From: Podaxis mareebaensis
Taxonomy: Eukaryota; Basidiomycota; Agaricomycetes; Agaricales; Agaricaceae
Length of the DNA: 28,414 nt
Reading direction: 5' to 3'
Assembly: GCA_018524725.1 (NCBI GenBank)
Contig: JAEUWP010000010.1
Span: 1-28,414, forward strand
In this document: positions 11,107 through 20,986 of the stretch, in pieces
Layout of the letters: each line of letters starts with the position of its first letter
How positions within the stretch are numbered: the stretch's first letter is position 1
Notes under the pieces: model-generated
What the model was told of the DNA's origin: nothing
Databases searched by the model: none
Seen by the model: only the letters and a program-made list of their open reading frames with translations
Translations under genes and position numbers: made by a program

Positions 11107-11347
11107 GATGGCGAGGGCATTAAGTACCGGTGTGTCGGTTTTCATTCCGCTTCGTTTTCAGTATTTGTGTGATTTAGTTTCATCACGGACCATGTGTTTT
11201 GTTTGATACCCAGTGAAGCATGATACCCGTCCAGTGTATGTTTCACTTTCCGCTATTTATGTATTATGCCATGGACAAAATATGTAGATTGTATCATCTA
11301 TTGCATGATTGGATTCTGTTCCGGTAGTGATAGACATTAGCTATTCG
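11107..11347 (+). repeat. A-type 3' flank, copy 2
   Basis: Similar to the flanks after A1 and A4. It shares ACCGGTGTGTCGGTTTTCATTC, two GATACCC words, TTGCATGATTGGATTCTG and GTGATAGACATT in the same order and spacing. Confidence 0.65.
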
Positions 11348-13079
11348 AAAACGCTTGTATTTTAGACTTATTGGTTTCAACTCGGGGCGTTTGCAACCTT
11401 CTGAAAATCCGAGCCCAACGTGATTTCAAAGAGTGGGGATAAGTTTACCTGGCACTCGTGCGATGTCCCCATTTCTAGCGGCTGAATCCACCGCGCTTGT
11501 ATTCTTTCTTAACCCCTTCCTACACCTCCACACCTCCAACCCTCCACCCAGGCAGGCCGAGGAACCATGGCTATTCATGTCCATTCACACCTATCCCAAG
11601 CCCACCTTCGATGCATGCCCATGCGGCGTTAGTTCCAGTGCTATTTGGAACACCATATTAGATACTCATTGGCAGGACAGCTAATGTCAGGCTCGGAGGA
11701 TACGTCTCGATTCCTATCAGTTGAAGTCAGTGTGTCAAGCCTTATTGGCACCATCAGCTTCCATTGGCGTATACCCGTTCTAGGATTTAATAATGGCATG
11801 AGCCTGCTCGTCTTCACACTTTTGATCGATACCCAATGCCATTCTTCAGCGTCTACACCAATCCGTTGTCAAAATAACATGCACATAGAGTACCAGCATG
11901 GCACAATAGTGCAGAGACGATTCTCAACCCGGACTTCGGGCTGTGCAGCCCGCGCCTCATCGGACTATTATTCGAGATTGAGTGACCCAGTTTCCTGCTA
12001 AACAAATAACGATACGGTTTGACGTAGAAAACATACGAGCGTGGTTTTGTGTCCATCAACCACTTGGGCTTCGACATCAGGACCTAGCGGAAGTATCCGG
12101 AGTGGTTCAGACAGATGATACAAGTGCGTCGGGAGAAGGACAGACAATTCTCAGGCAGCCCGCCGGGTATCAGGGAAAGGAGGGGGTGTAGATCAGCTGC
12201 TGAATTGTTTCAAACGATCTGGCTTATATGCTGCGACATCCGACAGACTACCCTAAATATGACTGAACCCTGCCTACAGTTGCCCAAGCCTGAAACTCTG
12301 AAAGTCAATGGTAGGAGCTGAAATGGAGAAGATACTCAAGTAAAGCAGGCAAAGCTTTCCATTCCTATCTATTAAGCCAAGGGACGTCCATTACTAAGAC
12401 CGATCGTGCCCGAGAATATGGCGACTAAGAGAGGAGACTTCACTACCTGAAGAAAAGAAGGGGCTAAAAATATGGAGAAACTGAGTAGGGAGCGGGTTCT
12501 AGCGAGTTGGTGGCAAAGATGACAAGGAGCAGAACAGAGTATAAGTTCTCTCGTGGTTTGTACAAATGGAGAGTGTAATTTGCCGCTTGCCATTTTGTCT
12601 TCCCATTGCTGGCCTCAAATTTGTCACATTATATATTCTTTGCCGTTGATTCATTCATGCCAATTGGCAAATCTATACCTATCACAAGTTCGCTGCAACG
12701 TACAGATAAACGCGACATGATCAGGATGGGCATTTTGCTCATAGCCTAAGCACCAACGCGAGATGTTAATTCGATCAACAGGAATCGGCTGTCATGGACT
12801 AATGGAAGCTGTATGCGTAGCTTCTTCGTGTATAGCTGTAATCTCCCTTACCAATGCTTGCACTCAAACCGCAATTCCTTCATCCCAGCCGTAATATTGA
12901 ACAATGCAATAATTTCGAGCTATTTTGCGATCGGAACAGACCTCCACAACGCATTGTATAGTTTGTACTGAAATATACCATATGGGTACGACTGTTACTC
13001 GAGCATCAAGGTGACAAACTAAGCTGGTGAAGTGCTATTCAAATGCTCACGGCTCTCGGAACGCCAGGTGACAGAGTAC

Positions 13080-13085
13080 TTAAAG
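13080..13085 (+). promoter_or_regulatory. TATA-like element of B3
   Basis: TTAAAG lies 38 bases before the preferred ATG at 13118. This is the position of TATAAG in the paralogues, so it is probably a weakened version. It argues against the upstream in-frame ATG at 13043, which would lie before the element. Confidence 0.35.
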
Positions 13086-13117
13086 ACTCTGCTCTGAGGC
13101 TTGTGTCACCAGTCCCA

Positions 13118-14137
13118 ATGCCTGCCTTTAGCCTCAAGGGAGCTAGCAACTTTACAATCACTGGTGGAAACTTCGGTGAGATTAAGGGTAACGTATTTAC
13201 TTGCAACCTCGTTCGACCCTTGGGAAATTTCGACGAAAATTCGTCGTTACCGGCTCGGTCGAGCTGGGTTTCTTCATCCGCCGGACCCTCTCGTAGGCAT
13301 GAGAGGAGGGTCCAACGATCTAAATCTCGCCCCACAGCCACCCAACAGCCATTTCTTCTGCCCTCCCCGGACCCGATTAACACTTCGTCTCCGATTACGG
13401 CTTCTAGCGCATCTATCTCGACGACCCCAGCACCTGCCTCACCAACATCCCAGCTACCCACTGCCACTTCCCCCTCGCCAACAGATGGCAATATCGACGA
13501 CTCAGAGGATGGTAGCAGGTCTGACAGCTCTGACAGCTCGGGATATGAGAGGTACTCGACCCCACTTTCTCAAATGGAGGATTCAGAGTCGGGGCACCAG
13601 TACAGCAGACCCTCTGATCTCCCGTCCTCCACCTCCTGTGCTCCACCTCCCCAACCAAGTAGCTCCGCCCTGCTTAATCCGCTCACAGACACCTTGAACT
13701 CACACCACTGCACTCCAGTATCTGGATCACAAACCGTCTCCTCTGGTCATGGGGCGCACCGAGTCCGCGCTGGTGAGCTCCAGCCTACATATGTTGATCA
13801 CAACAAAAGCACGGTTTTTCCTCCAATTGTTGCTCCGCAGCCACGCGTGGCTAGCAACTTTACACACCCCTTCCCTCATCTCCCTGGACCAGTCCCTGGA
13901 CAAACACTCTCATCTACAGCCGGGTACAGTCATGCATGCCATACTCCTGCCTATCCTGTATCGTACATCCAAAGCTCACCTTGGATTAAATGGGTCGAAC
14001 GTGGTGGTGCTTACCAACGACTGTCTCGTCAGAATCAGATGAGCGGTGTATGTGGACATAAGTACAGGTGTGCGTATGGGCATCCAGCTACGCATCTATT
14101 GGGCGACCTAGGCGGGCCTGGCTTTCCCCCCTCCTAA
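13118..14137 (+). CDS. Array gene B3: intronless GGNF-motif protein
   Basis: A single open frame of 339 residues from the ATG at 13118. The frame also has an ATG at 13043, but the paralogues all start directly before the motif. GGNF is at residues 16-19. Basic RRHERRVQR, a Ser/Thr/Pro-rich segment and a strong acidic serine cluster (DDSEDGSRSDSSDSSG) follow. Then comes NPLTDTLN, shared with B1. The C-terminus (CGHKYRCAYGH...LGDLGGPG) resembles the Tyr/Gly/His tails of B1 and B2. The intron of B1 and B2 is missing and the protein is the shortest of the seven, so part of the middle has been lost. No enzyme, membrane or secretion signal is visible. Function is unknown. Confidence 0.7.
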   Translation: MPAFSLKGASNFTITGGNFGEIKGNVFTCNLVRPLGNFDENSSLPARSSWVSSSAGPSRRHERRVQRSKSRPTATQQPFLLPSPDPINTSSPITASSASISTTPAPASPTSQLPTATSPSPTDGNIDDSEDGSRSDSSDSSGYERYSTPLSQMEDSESGHQYSRPSDLPSSTSCAPPPQPSSSALLNPLTDTLNSHHCTPVSGSQTVSSGHGAHRVRAGELQPTYVDHNKSTVFPPIVAPQPRVASNFTHPFPHLPGPVPGQTLSSTAGYSHACHTPAYPVSYIQSSPWIKWVERGGAYQRLSRQNQMSGVCGHKYRCAYGHPATHLLGDLGGPGFPPS

Positions 14138-14579
14138 GAGATTTCATCCTCTAGGACAACATTCTTGATTGAAGGATTGTGTTACAGTTCATCCTTGTAA
14201 TATCTGATTCCTCTCCGGTGCTTTCGTCACTGTTTGCCTCTCCTTTCAATCTTTATTGTAAATACGAGTACTAAATTCGACTAATACGATAGGTGTGTTT
14301 GGGTTATTCGATATCATGGGTACATTGTACTGCCTGGCTGTAGTACGCACAAGAGATTCGTCTAAGGGGAAAAGCTGATAGTAGATTTCGGCCCCGAACC
14401 TTTGGGCTTCGGATATTAACCAAATGTCCAGAAGATTGACTCGTTGCAATGAGGATTCTCCTCCCCTATTTTTCGAAAAGACGCTGACGAGGCGAGTTCG
14501 GGGTTGGATGCGAAGAGGGGCCAGCGTCCTTTCCTCCGGATTAGGTAATTGTAGAGTAAGATTAAGAGAGAATAAAATA

Positions 14580-14655
14580 ACGACGACGATTCGAGACGAG
14601 ACGAGCGAAGCGAGACTAACGAAACGAGACTATCGAGACGAGACTAGCGAAACTA
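14580..14655. repeat. GAGAC/GCGAAAC imperfect tandem repeat
   Basis: About 75 bases made of repeated CGAGACGAGAC, GCGAAGCGAGACTA and ACGAAACGAGACTA words. In one frame it gives an imperfect repeat of RDETSEA. It looks like an expanded microsatellite rather than coding sequence. Confidence 0.6.
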
Positions 14656-15568
14656 TCTGGTGAGACATCCCCATCGTAGGGAGCTGGGGTGTATTGCATG
14701 CAGGCGGTCTCCTTAAGTACATGAGACTACCTACAATGCTGTACACTAAATGAGTCATGCGAATATTCGAGAACATTCTGAAATAGTGGACCAGAAATGA
14801 AGGAAACGCATTTTCATGCGTAGCCGAATTTCTGGCTCCACAACGCCCATAGCAGTGAATTGATTAAGCGGCGGCATTGAGCGCATCTAAACACAAAAGT
14901 CCGAGGGTGGATGTTGTCTTAATTGAACCATTAGACTCACAGGTCTAGGCCTATTCTTCCAGTCCCAATGCAAGCATTCTCGCAGAGCTACGTCCAGATG
15001 TGTCATCTTGTGAGCTATCCGACAAATATCGCTACTGTATTGGGTCAAACGAGTGCTTCTCAAGACCCCAATTGAATCGTTCGAACTCTTTTAAGCTCGG
15101 CCCGAAGCTGACTTAGCTGTACACATAATTGTCCCTTTTAGGAAGCCTCTGCCAACAAGCCTACCATAGCCTACCATACGGCCTTGAATGACTTTGTCAA
15201 CAACGCATCCTTGAGACATCGTTGCGGTTTCGGCGTGGACTCACCCTTCTGGATGCATGCCAACGTTCTTCCAACTCATTGTTTACCCCCTGTCCCAATG
15301 GAATGGTTCGAAATACCTTGGACACCTTGCTGACTCGTCTACGAAAGGCGGCGCCAAGATCTTCCGAAAGGACAGCAATATGATCGGTTCTGGGACGTTG
15401 AGCGGGAGATAAACATCGGTTATTGTTCCTGCGCTTATGTCTTGTGGTAAATGTCACCATGTTCACGTCAAGGTCAGATTAAGCTCGACTGCTATTGAAT
15501 AACAGCTATCTCTTACTTTAGGAAATCCCGGCTTAGAGGATCGAAGCATACTCACAGCTTCGAAGGAA

Positions 15569-15576
15569 TATATAAG
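15569..15576 (+). promoter_or_regulatory. TATA box of A4
   Basis: TATATAAG lies 54 bases before the chosen A4 start (15623). An upstream in-frame ATG at 15578 would fall directly on the TATA box, so it is unlikely to be in the mRNA. Confidence 0.6.
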
Positions 15577-15622
15577 TTTGCATATGGGGAGCTACAGAGT
15601 TCGTGCTACCCACTGTGCTGCA

Positions 15623-16922
15623 ATGGCCGCTGCCACATCTTTCAAGCATGCTCACCACTTCAAAGTTACAGGCGGTAATTTTGGCAAGGTGCATGGAGAC
15701 GTCGAGACGATCAATGCCAATGGCGTCGAGTCATTGTCACCCGTTCTCGAGTGCTTGTCTATCGCGATTCACTCCAGTCAACAACTCTCGGCCGGAAGCT
15801 CGAGACCTCGCAGAAACCCCTCGAGTCATCCGCGTGCCCATACACCTATCACTAGACGCTCTTCAACCTTGAGTGACTCGTCGGGTTCCGAGCCGTCGAA
15901 TTTCCCTCGTCAAAACGCATCCCAGCCGGCGGGACCCCCTCAAGAAAGGCCCAATGTTTCCTCTTCACGTGTATGTTCTCTCACTACCCCACTTGATTCC
16001 ACATAGAGTTCTGATCCTGTTTCGGCGGCTCTCACAGATTCAGACAAGCAGAGCTGAGTCGAGAACATCGACACTTCCAGCGCACTCTGACGCGAACAGA
16101 CACTCGCCCCAAAGTCCTCGGAACGTCACGCCAGTGCCTTCTCGACTTCCGAACACGGAATCACGCAGGCGTCCCACGTCGCGCGCTCAGATACCGACAA
16201 CTGCGCACACGCCATTTCACGCACACGCCCCAACCCTTACCCCTCGTCCTAATAGCACCATTGCAGTACCAGTGCACCACGCCAACCATGCAACACCACG
16301 CCGGCCTCATTCCACAATTGCGACACCCATTCATGTACCTACGCCTCAATACCAATATTTTCATCGTAGCCCATCAGCATTCTCCCCTCTTCCCCCTTAT
16401 CCGCCGCCTTATACTCCGGGCGAATCTTCGGCATTCCATCCTCCCATGTTCGTAGCCCACCAGAACGTCAGTATTCATAGTATTGTTCAACCACAAGCAC
16501 CGGGTTGGTCCCCCTCTCCTACAAATGTGGCGCATGACGTCAGAGTAGAGGGGAGATATGGCTCGGACTCTATCACCGGAGGCGATGACCGTGTTAACAG
16601 TATCCCTAGGCAGTACATGTCAACGCCCATGGCCAGTCATGGACTTTACGGCCACCACAGCCATGCATCACCTCGGCCATACCCTCATGAGCAATACCCA
16701 CCCACGTCCATGGCTCCGCTTGCGCAGCCTTATGCTCAATATAGTCACCCATATATGGCCCAGGACGAGGTTACATGGAGTGGCGGTGCTCCGCAGGCAC
16801 AATGGTCTCAACAGTATCACGAGGATAATGGGCATTGGCCGGGAGAACCTCTACCTCACGCCTATTATCCTCCTGGGTCAGGTGGACCGAACAATGGGTC
16901 GTACGTGCATCGGGGATTCTGA
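15623..16922 (+). CDS. Array gene A4: GGNF-motif, disordered proline-rich protein
   Basis: Exons 15623-15970 and 16038-16922, joined by a 67-bp phase-0 intron (GTATGT...CTCACAG), give 410 residues. GGNF is at residues 17-20. The acidic serine cluster is shortened (SDSSGSEPSN). After the intron come IQTSRAESRTSTLPAHS, as in A1 and A3, PGESSAF, a SDSITGGDDRVN segment, and a Tyr/His/Pro-rich tail ending HRGF. The first exon is about 40-50 residues shorter than in A1 and A3, mostly after the acidic cluster. The start at 15623 is chosen because all paralogues begin just before the motif and because the TATA box excludes 15578. It is the last array gene. No targeting or catalytic signal is visible, and function is unknown. 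Confidence 0.75.
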
Positions 16923-17755
16923 GAGGTGGTTTAGATAAGCAGGCCGGGGGTTGAAGTCGGTGTTCGTTCCTCTGTTTTCATTATTTATGTAGTCTGGTTC
17001 TCTCATTGACGGATGTTTTACTTTCTGCAAAGTCTCTGCACTAACAACATGATACCTATGCATGATACCCCCTCGTTATATTTACTCACCCTCCGTTATC
17101 TATGTATCGTGTTAGTGGGTGGATTTGTGGACTATATTTATTGTGTAATTGGACTTGAGCGCCCGATGGTCATTGACTATCGGGGCCGATTTTGTCGTTG
17201 TGATACCTATAGTGCAAGTGAAACGTGGGTCCGCTCCCTCTTGAAACATCTACAAAGTCTGTTGTGCTAGGTTTTTACACTTATTTTGGGTTTTCTGCTG
17301 CCATCGTAGAAGAGCGTAAGTGGAATCGTGACGTTGCACAAAACGGGTTCAAAGTAGGCCAGAGGACAACAAACACACGATTGTGGAGAGGACGACTTAC
17401 TTGATAAGATCAATTCAAGGCGGGACTGAGTTTCATCATAAGGACGAGACTGCGAGTAGTTCTTCACGGACAGATAAACCTGATAACACGCCATAAAAAA
17501 CCGAAGCGTAAGGTACCCGTAAGTGTCGAATATCAATTGTCAAGAAAGGAACATGTTTCCTTTGGAGGCAGTACTTGAAGCGACTATTCGGTGATGTTGG
17601 TCGGATAGAGAGATAACTCAGGAAATCTGGCTGGTGAGGACTAGGACGCTCTCAATTCCACAAGGGACATCACTCCAGCGAGCTTGGCAATCGCCAATGT
17701 CTTGACACTAGATTCCATTCCAGCATTCACGAGATAGGGACATACAGCCAGCGAT
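16923..17755. other. Intergenic A4-ADI1
   Basis: Starts with the A-type 3' flank and ends with the presumed 3' untranslated region of the minus-strand dioxygenase gene. No gene was seen between the two. Confidence 0.5.
16945..17185 (+). repeat. A-type 3' flank, copy 3
   Basis: Similar to the flanks after A1 and A3. It carries GTCGGTGTTCGTTCCTC (nearest to A1), two GATACC words, TTGTGTAATTGGACTTG and a GGTCATTGACTATC end. Confidence 0.65.
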
Positions 17756-18527
17756 TCAAGCTCCAACGCCAATAGTTTTGAGATAAGTAAGGCGGTATGG
17801 GTTGGCATCTGTCTTCTCGCTGCGGTTGTGGGGGATCCACTTGGGTTCATCCTGGGGTAGTGGAGGGGGTAGGGATGTTAAGAGCGAAGGGCTGGGGAAG
17901 TTGCTACGTACCTGGAAGAGGCGCAAAGCCTTGATGTAGTTCTTCTCGTCAAGGGTGAAGCGGTGATAAATGCCAGCGGGGATGACAAGGAGGTCACCTG
18001 GCTCGACAGCGATACGGATCCAAGCATCCGAAGGGGTTTCTAGACGTGAACCGTTGGGTTAACTTTCCTTGCTATGTACAGATGGACGTACCGCGGACGT
18101 CGAAGAAGCCGCTTCCCTCGAGGATGTAACGAATCTCTTCATCCTCATGCATGTGCCTGAGTTCAAAAGGGTCATGATCAACGATCGACCTCCACCCGCG
18201 ATCACTTTAATCAGATCACACACTCCTCGAAGAAAGTCTTGATCTTCTCTTCGTAAATCTATGAAACTCATATGAGTAGGAGATAAATTAAAGGACGACA
18301 GAACTTACGTCACCCATACCGGCCTTGGAGACATTAATTATGTCCCTGTTCTTGTAGTTTCTCTCCTTTGCGACGGCATCTATCTTGGCTTCGTGTCCTT
18401 CGACAGGGATATGCCAGTACTTGACATTGATGGAATCGAGGGTTTGGTCGGAGACTGGTCGAGAGGGGATGCAGTCGTGCGGAAGGCGTTGGTCGCCGGG
18501 GAGGTTATCGTAGTAGTATGCTCGCAT
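17756..18527 (-). CDS. ADI1: Acireductone dioxygenase (methionine salvage)
   Basis: A cupin-fold, Fe(II)-dependent dioxygenase that oxidises acireductone (1,2-dihydroxy-3-keto-5-methylthiopentene) to the keto-acid precursor of methionine, normally in cytosol and nucleus. Five exons on the minus strand (18527-18309, 18258-18224, 18156-18092, 18039-17912, 17851-17756) with introns of 50, 67, 52 and 60 bp give 180 residues, the usual family length. The N-terminus [18 protein letters not shown] is classic for the family. Metal ligands are visible as EEHMHEDEE (His86, His88, Glu92) and [11 protein letters not shown] (His132). The chain ends [14 protein letters not shown] and a short tail. No disruption is seen, so it should be functional. 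All splice sites are GT-AG and the frame is kept across every junction. Confidence 0.95.
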
Positions 18528-19037
18528 TGTCGTCGGTTCTGGTGGAAGAGAATTTAACTTCCTGAGTAATTAGTACCTGGGAGAAATATCGCCCACGTGA
18601 TCATTTTATCTGCCGCTTGCCATTTACCTACTTAAGGCTCTGATACACACATGATAATCTGCCTCCGACAGGTTTATACAGTTGCTCCCACAGTACTTAT
18701 ATCCACAATTCCCTTGCTTGGCAAGAGTTTCTCTACTTGCATAATATCAATCCGTCTCCTCGCGTACTCAAGTACAACCAGTCTTTCATCTTATACAGCC
18801 AGTGACCATAACAAAACACCGCCAAGCAAGGGCCCTTGGAGACGAAGTTGACACTTCTAATTCCCATACTTCTTGTTCTAATTCCTCAGGTACTGTATAC
18901 TAATACACAGCCTTCCAACCAAAAGATCTTTCTTGCGGTGCTACAATCAAATTTATTCCCTAGACATTGGATTATACATTACCCACCGTTATGACTTGAC
19001 AGGAGGGTCAAGTCGGCCCCAGGAGTCTGCCAGGTTC
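18528..19037. other. Intergenic ADI1-membrane pseudogene
   Basis: Probable promoter region of ADI1, which reads leftwards from 18527. No distinct element or gene was recognised. Confidence 0.4.
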
Positions 19038-20767
19038 ATGCCTGCAACATTGGTCTTGTTCCTCCTCTCGGGGTGTACCCTGGGTGCACCTCCTCCTTTG
19101 GCCCTCTCTCTCCAGCCAAACTGCACCATCCAAACTCACGGCTCCTCCAATGACTCTGGTACTGCCAAGCTTCGGACAACACAGGACATCGTGTGGAGCT
19201 GTATCGTGACGATGTTTGCTTGTACTTGGGTCGCCATACATCCAAATTTGCCTGATCCGTGCACCTCAAATGGATACAGTTCAAGCAGCACGTTGCTACC
19301 ATGATTCTCGCCATCCTCGCTCCTGAGTTCATCTTGATATGGGCATTGAGACAGAGAATAGGGGCAGAGAGTATCATGAGAGAATATAGTGAAGTGGTTC
19401 TCAACAGTACGTCTGTCAACAATTGATACGCTGCCTTTCCTGATTACCTAGGCAGCCGATGTAAACAAGAAAACATATTTTCAAAGCATTCAAGAATGGT
19501 TTCGCAACCCACTTCCGCCATGCAAATGACAGGCATGGACAATTACTCATGGGTTCTACGTCCAAATGGGTGGTTTCTTGTTTTATGATCGGGAAACCGA
19601 CTGGCCTGTCCGTGTGCTTCACTTTCACGAACTTCTGGATCTGATACGACTGAACGCGGTAGACCCTCCAGATGTTACAGAGGAGGAAATTTCTGATAAG
19701 AGCAAAGGCGACCTTCTAACAAAGCTGCTTGTTGTTCTCCAGACCACCTGGTTCGCCGTTCAGTGCGTTGCCCGTTGGATGGTACATCTTCCGGTGACCG
19801 AACTCGAAATCATGACTTTCTCTTTCGCCGTGCTCAACTTTATAACGTATGCGCTCTGGTGGCAAAAACCCCTGAGTGTGGGCGTGGGGATACGCATATA
19901 GATGAAGGAGGGGATGTATAGACGAATAGCCAAGGCTATTCAGCATGACAGGGTAGAGGAGGTTGATATCACAGACTATCACCAAGTGGTTGATAATGAT
20001 GGACTTCTCTCGGAGCCATCTAACCAAGAGATGCGAATGACGAATGACACCCCAACACTCCACCATCCACAACTTGTTGATACATGCCTGGAATCGGACT
20101 CGGTTGGGTTCGAGGCTGGCTTGCATCCTCGGAGGTTTTCTTGGAGAAGGATCATCAGTGGTCATGTTTCGCGTCATACCACAAACTCTCTATCTCATTG
20201 GAAGGGGAATACAAGGGGCCAAACTTTTTACCCAAGTACGTCAGGTTGTACTTGGGCCTATGCCCACCGCGGGCACGGCAACCGCAATATTCACCCGGGC
20301 GGTCGGGGTGGACAACTCAGCGATGCCCACGGTGATCTCCGTTGCGCCAGGCGCCTTGTCAGTGGGGACATTCTATGCCTACGATGCTTTACAGAGTGGT
20401 CGGAAGAGCAAGCTAGTAACCTCCGCCGTTGCCAGCGGGGTTTTGTTTGGCGGCCTCCACTTGATTCCATAGAGGTTTACATTCCCAACCTATGGCGAGT
20501 CCTTGCTTTGGCGTATCTCCACCCTCTACATCGTGTTAAATCCAGTCTTGTTATATTTTCCGTTGGTATTCTTCGCCGTCCTCTCCTATCGCCCTTGCGA
20601 TCACTCTAAAACCCGCTCCGTTGTGATTTCGGGCCATTACCATCGCCATACCCCTTTACATTTTTGCTCGCCTCTCGATTATTGTTCTTGCTTTTGTGAC
20701 TCTCCGTAAACTCCCTCCAGACGCCTATAAGGACATTCCTTGGAGTTTCTTTGTACCGCACATGTGA
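19038..20767 (+). pseudogene. Disrupted multi-pass membrane protein gene (agaricomycete family, function unknown)
   Basis: Pieces of one protein lie in order but in different frames. They are: a hydrophobic start (MPATLVLFLLSGC), RTTQDIVWSCIVTMFACTWVAIHPNLP, LKWIQFKQHVATMILAILAPEF, ITHGFYVQMGGF, VTEEEISDKSKGD, TELEIMTFSFAVLNFITYALWW, a Gly/Ala-rich part, FTFPTYGESLLWRIS, and a final helix ending YKDIPWSFFVPHM. I recognise these as a widespread uncharacterised Agaricomycete membrane family. The frame breaks near 19258. An in-frame TGA (19527) and TAGs (19899 and 20470, the latter at a position I expect to be Trp) interrupt it, and further shifts lie between about 19990-20120 and 20560-20640. 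A 58-bp intron (19394-19451) is plausible. Some breaks could be missed introns or sequence errors, but not all. Confidence 0.7.
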
Positions 20768-20986
20768 TGATAGTGGAAACTTGTGCAACACATAGTGTTC
20801 CTCAGTTTTAGCTTCATTACTGTTTCTATCGGACCACCTTTACAGTGCACGATTTAACATTATTCAATATATCTTGGGCAGTTTTCATTCTACGATGCCG
20901 ATTACGAGTATACGCTTTAAGGAGACTGTATATGACTTGTTGGGATGGGCTATTCTATGCGCCGTATTGTGTGGCGCCATTAACAT

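Larger units (their letters stand above)
11084..13117. other. Long intergenic A3-B3
   Basis: At 2.0 kb this is the largest gap in the array. The first ~260 bases are the A-type 3' flank. The rest has only short open frames with no motif I recognise (for example 11433-11684, 11645-12001 and 12372-12593 on the minus strand). It could hold the eroded remains of an array member, but no GGNF motif was found in any frame. Confidence 0.5.
14138..15622. other. Intergenic B3-A4
   Basis: About 1.5 kb with no recognisable gene. It holds the 3' end of B3, a GAGAC-rich repeat (listed separately), a short direct repeat (AGCCTACCAT twice near 15158-15180) and the A4 promoter. Confidence 0.5.

Noticed and set aside
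13043..13117. Upstream in-frame ATG for B3 adding 25 residues
   Set aside because: It precedes the TATA-like TTAAAG at 13080, and no paralogue has residues before the motif beyond three to seven.
13773..13840. A possible 68-bp intron in B3 (GTGAGC...CCGCAG)
   Set aside because: It breaks the frame and loses the B-type C-terminus, while the unspliced frame is complete.
15301..15340. GGTTCGAAATACC resembling a tRNA B box
   Set aside because: No A box, acceptor stem or cloverleaf can be formed around it.
15578..15622. Upstream in-frame ATG for A4 adding 15 residues
   Set aside because: It lies two bases after the TATA box, so it should not be transcribed.
12581..18625. Shared 15-mer TGCCGCTTGCCATTT at 12581-12595 and 18611-18625
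   Set aside because: A 15-base match between two places in 28 kb is near chance level, and the flanks do not match.
19394..19451. Introns as the full explanation for the broken membrane-protein gene
   Set aside because: One 58-bp intron here is plausible, but the in-frame stops at 19527, 19899 and 20470 lie inside conserved coding text with no usable flanking splice sites.
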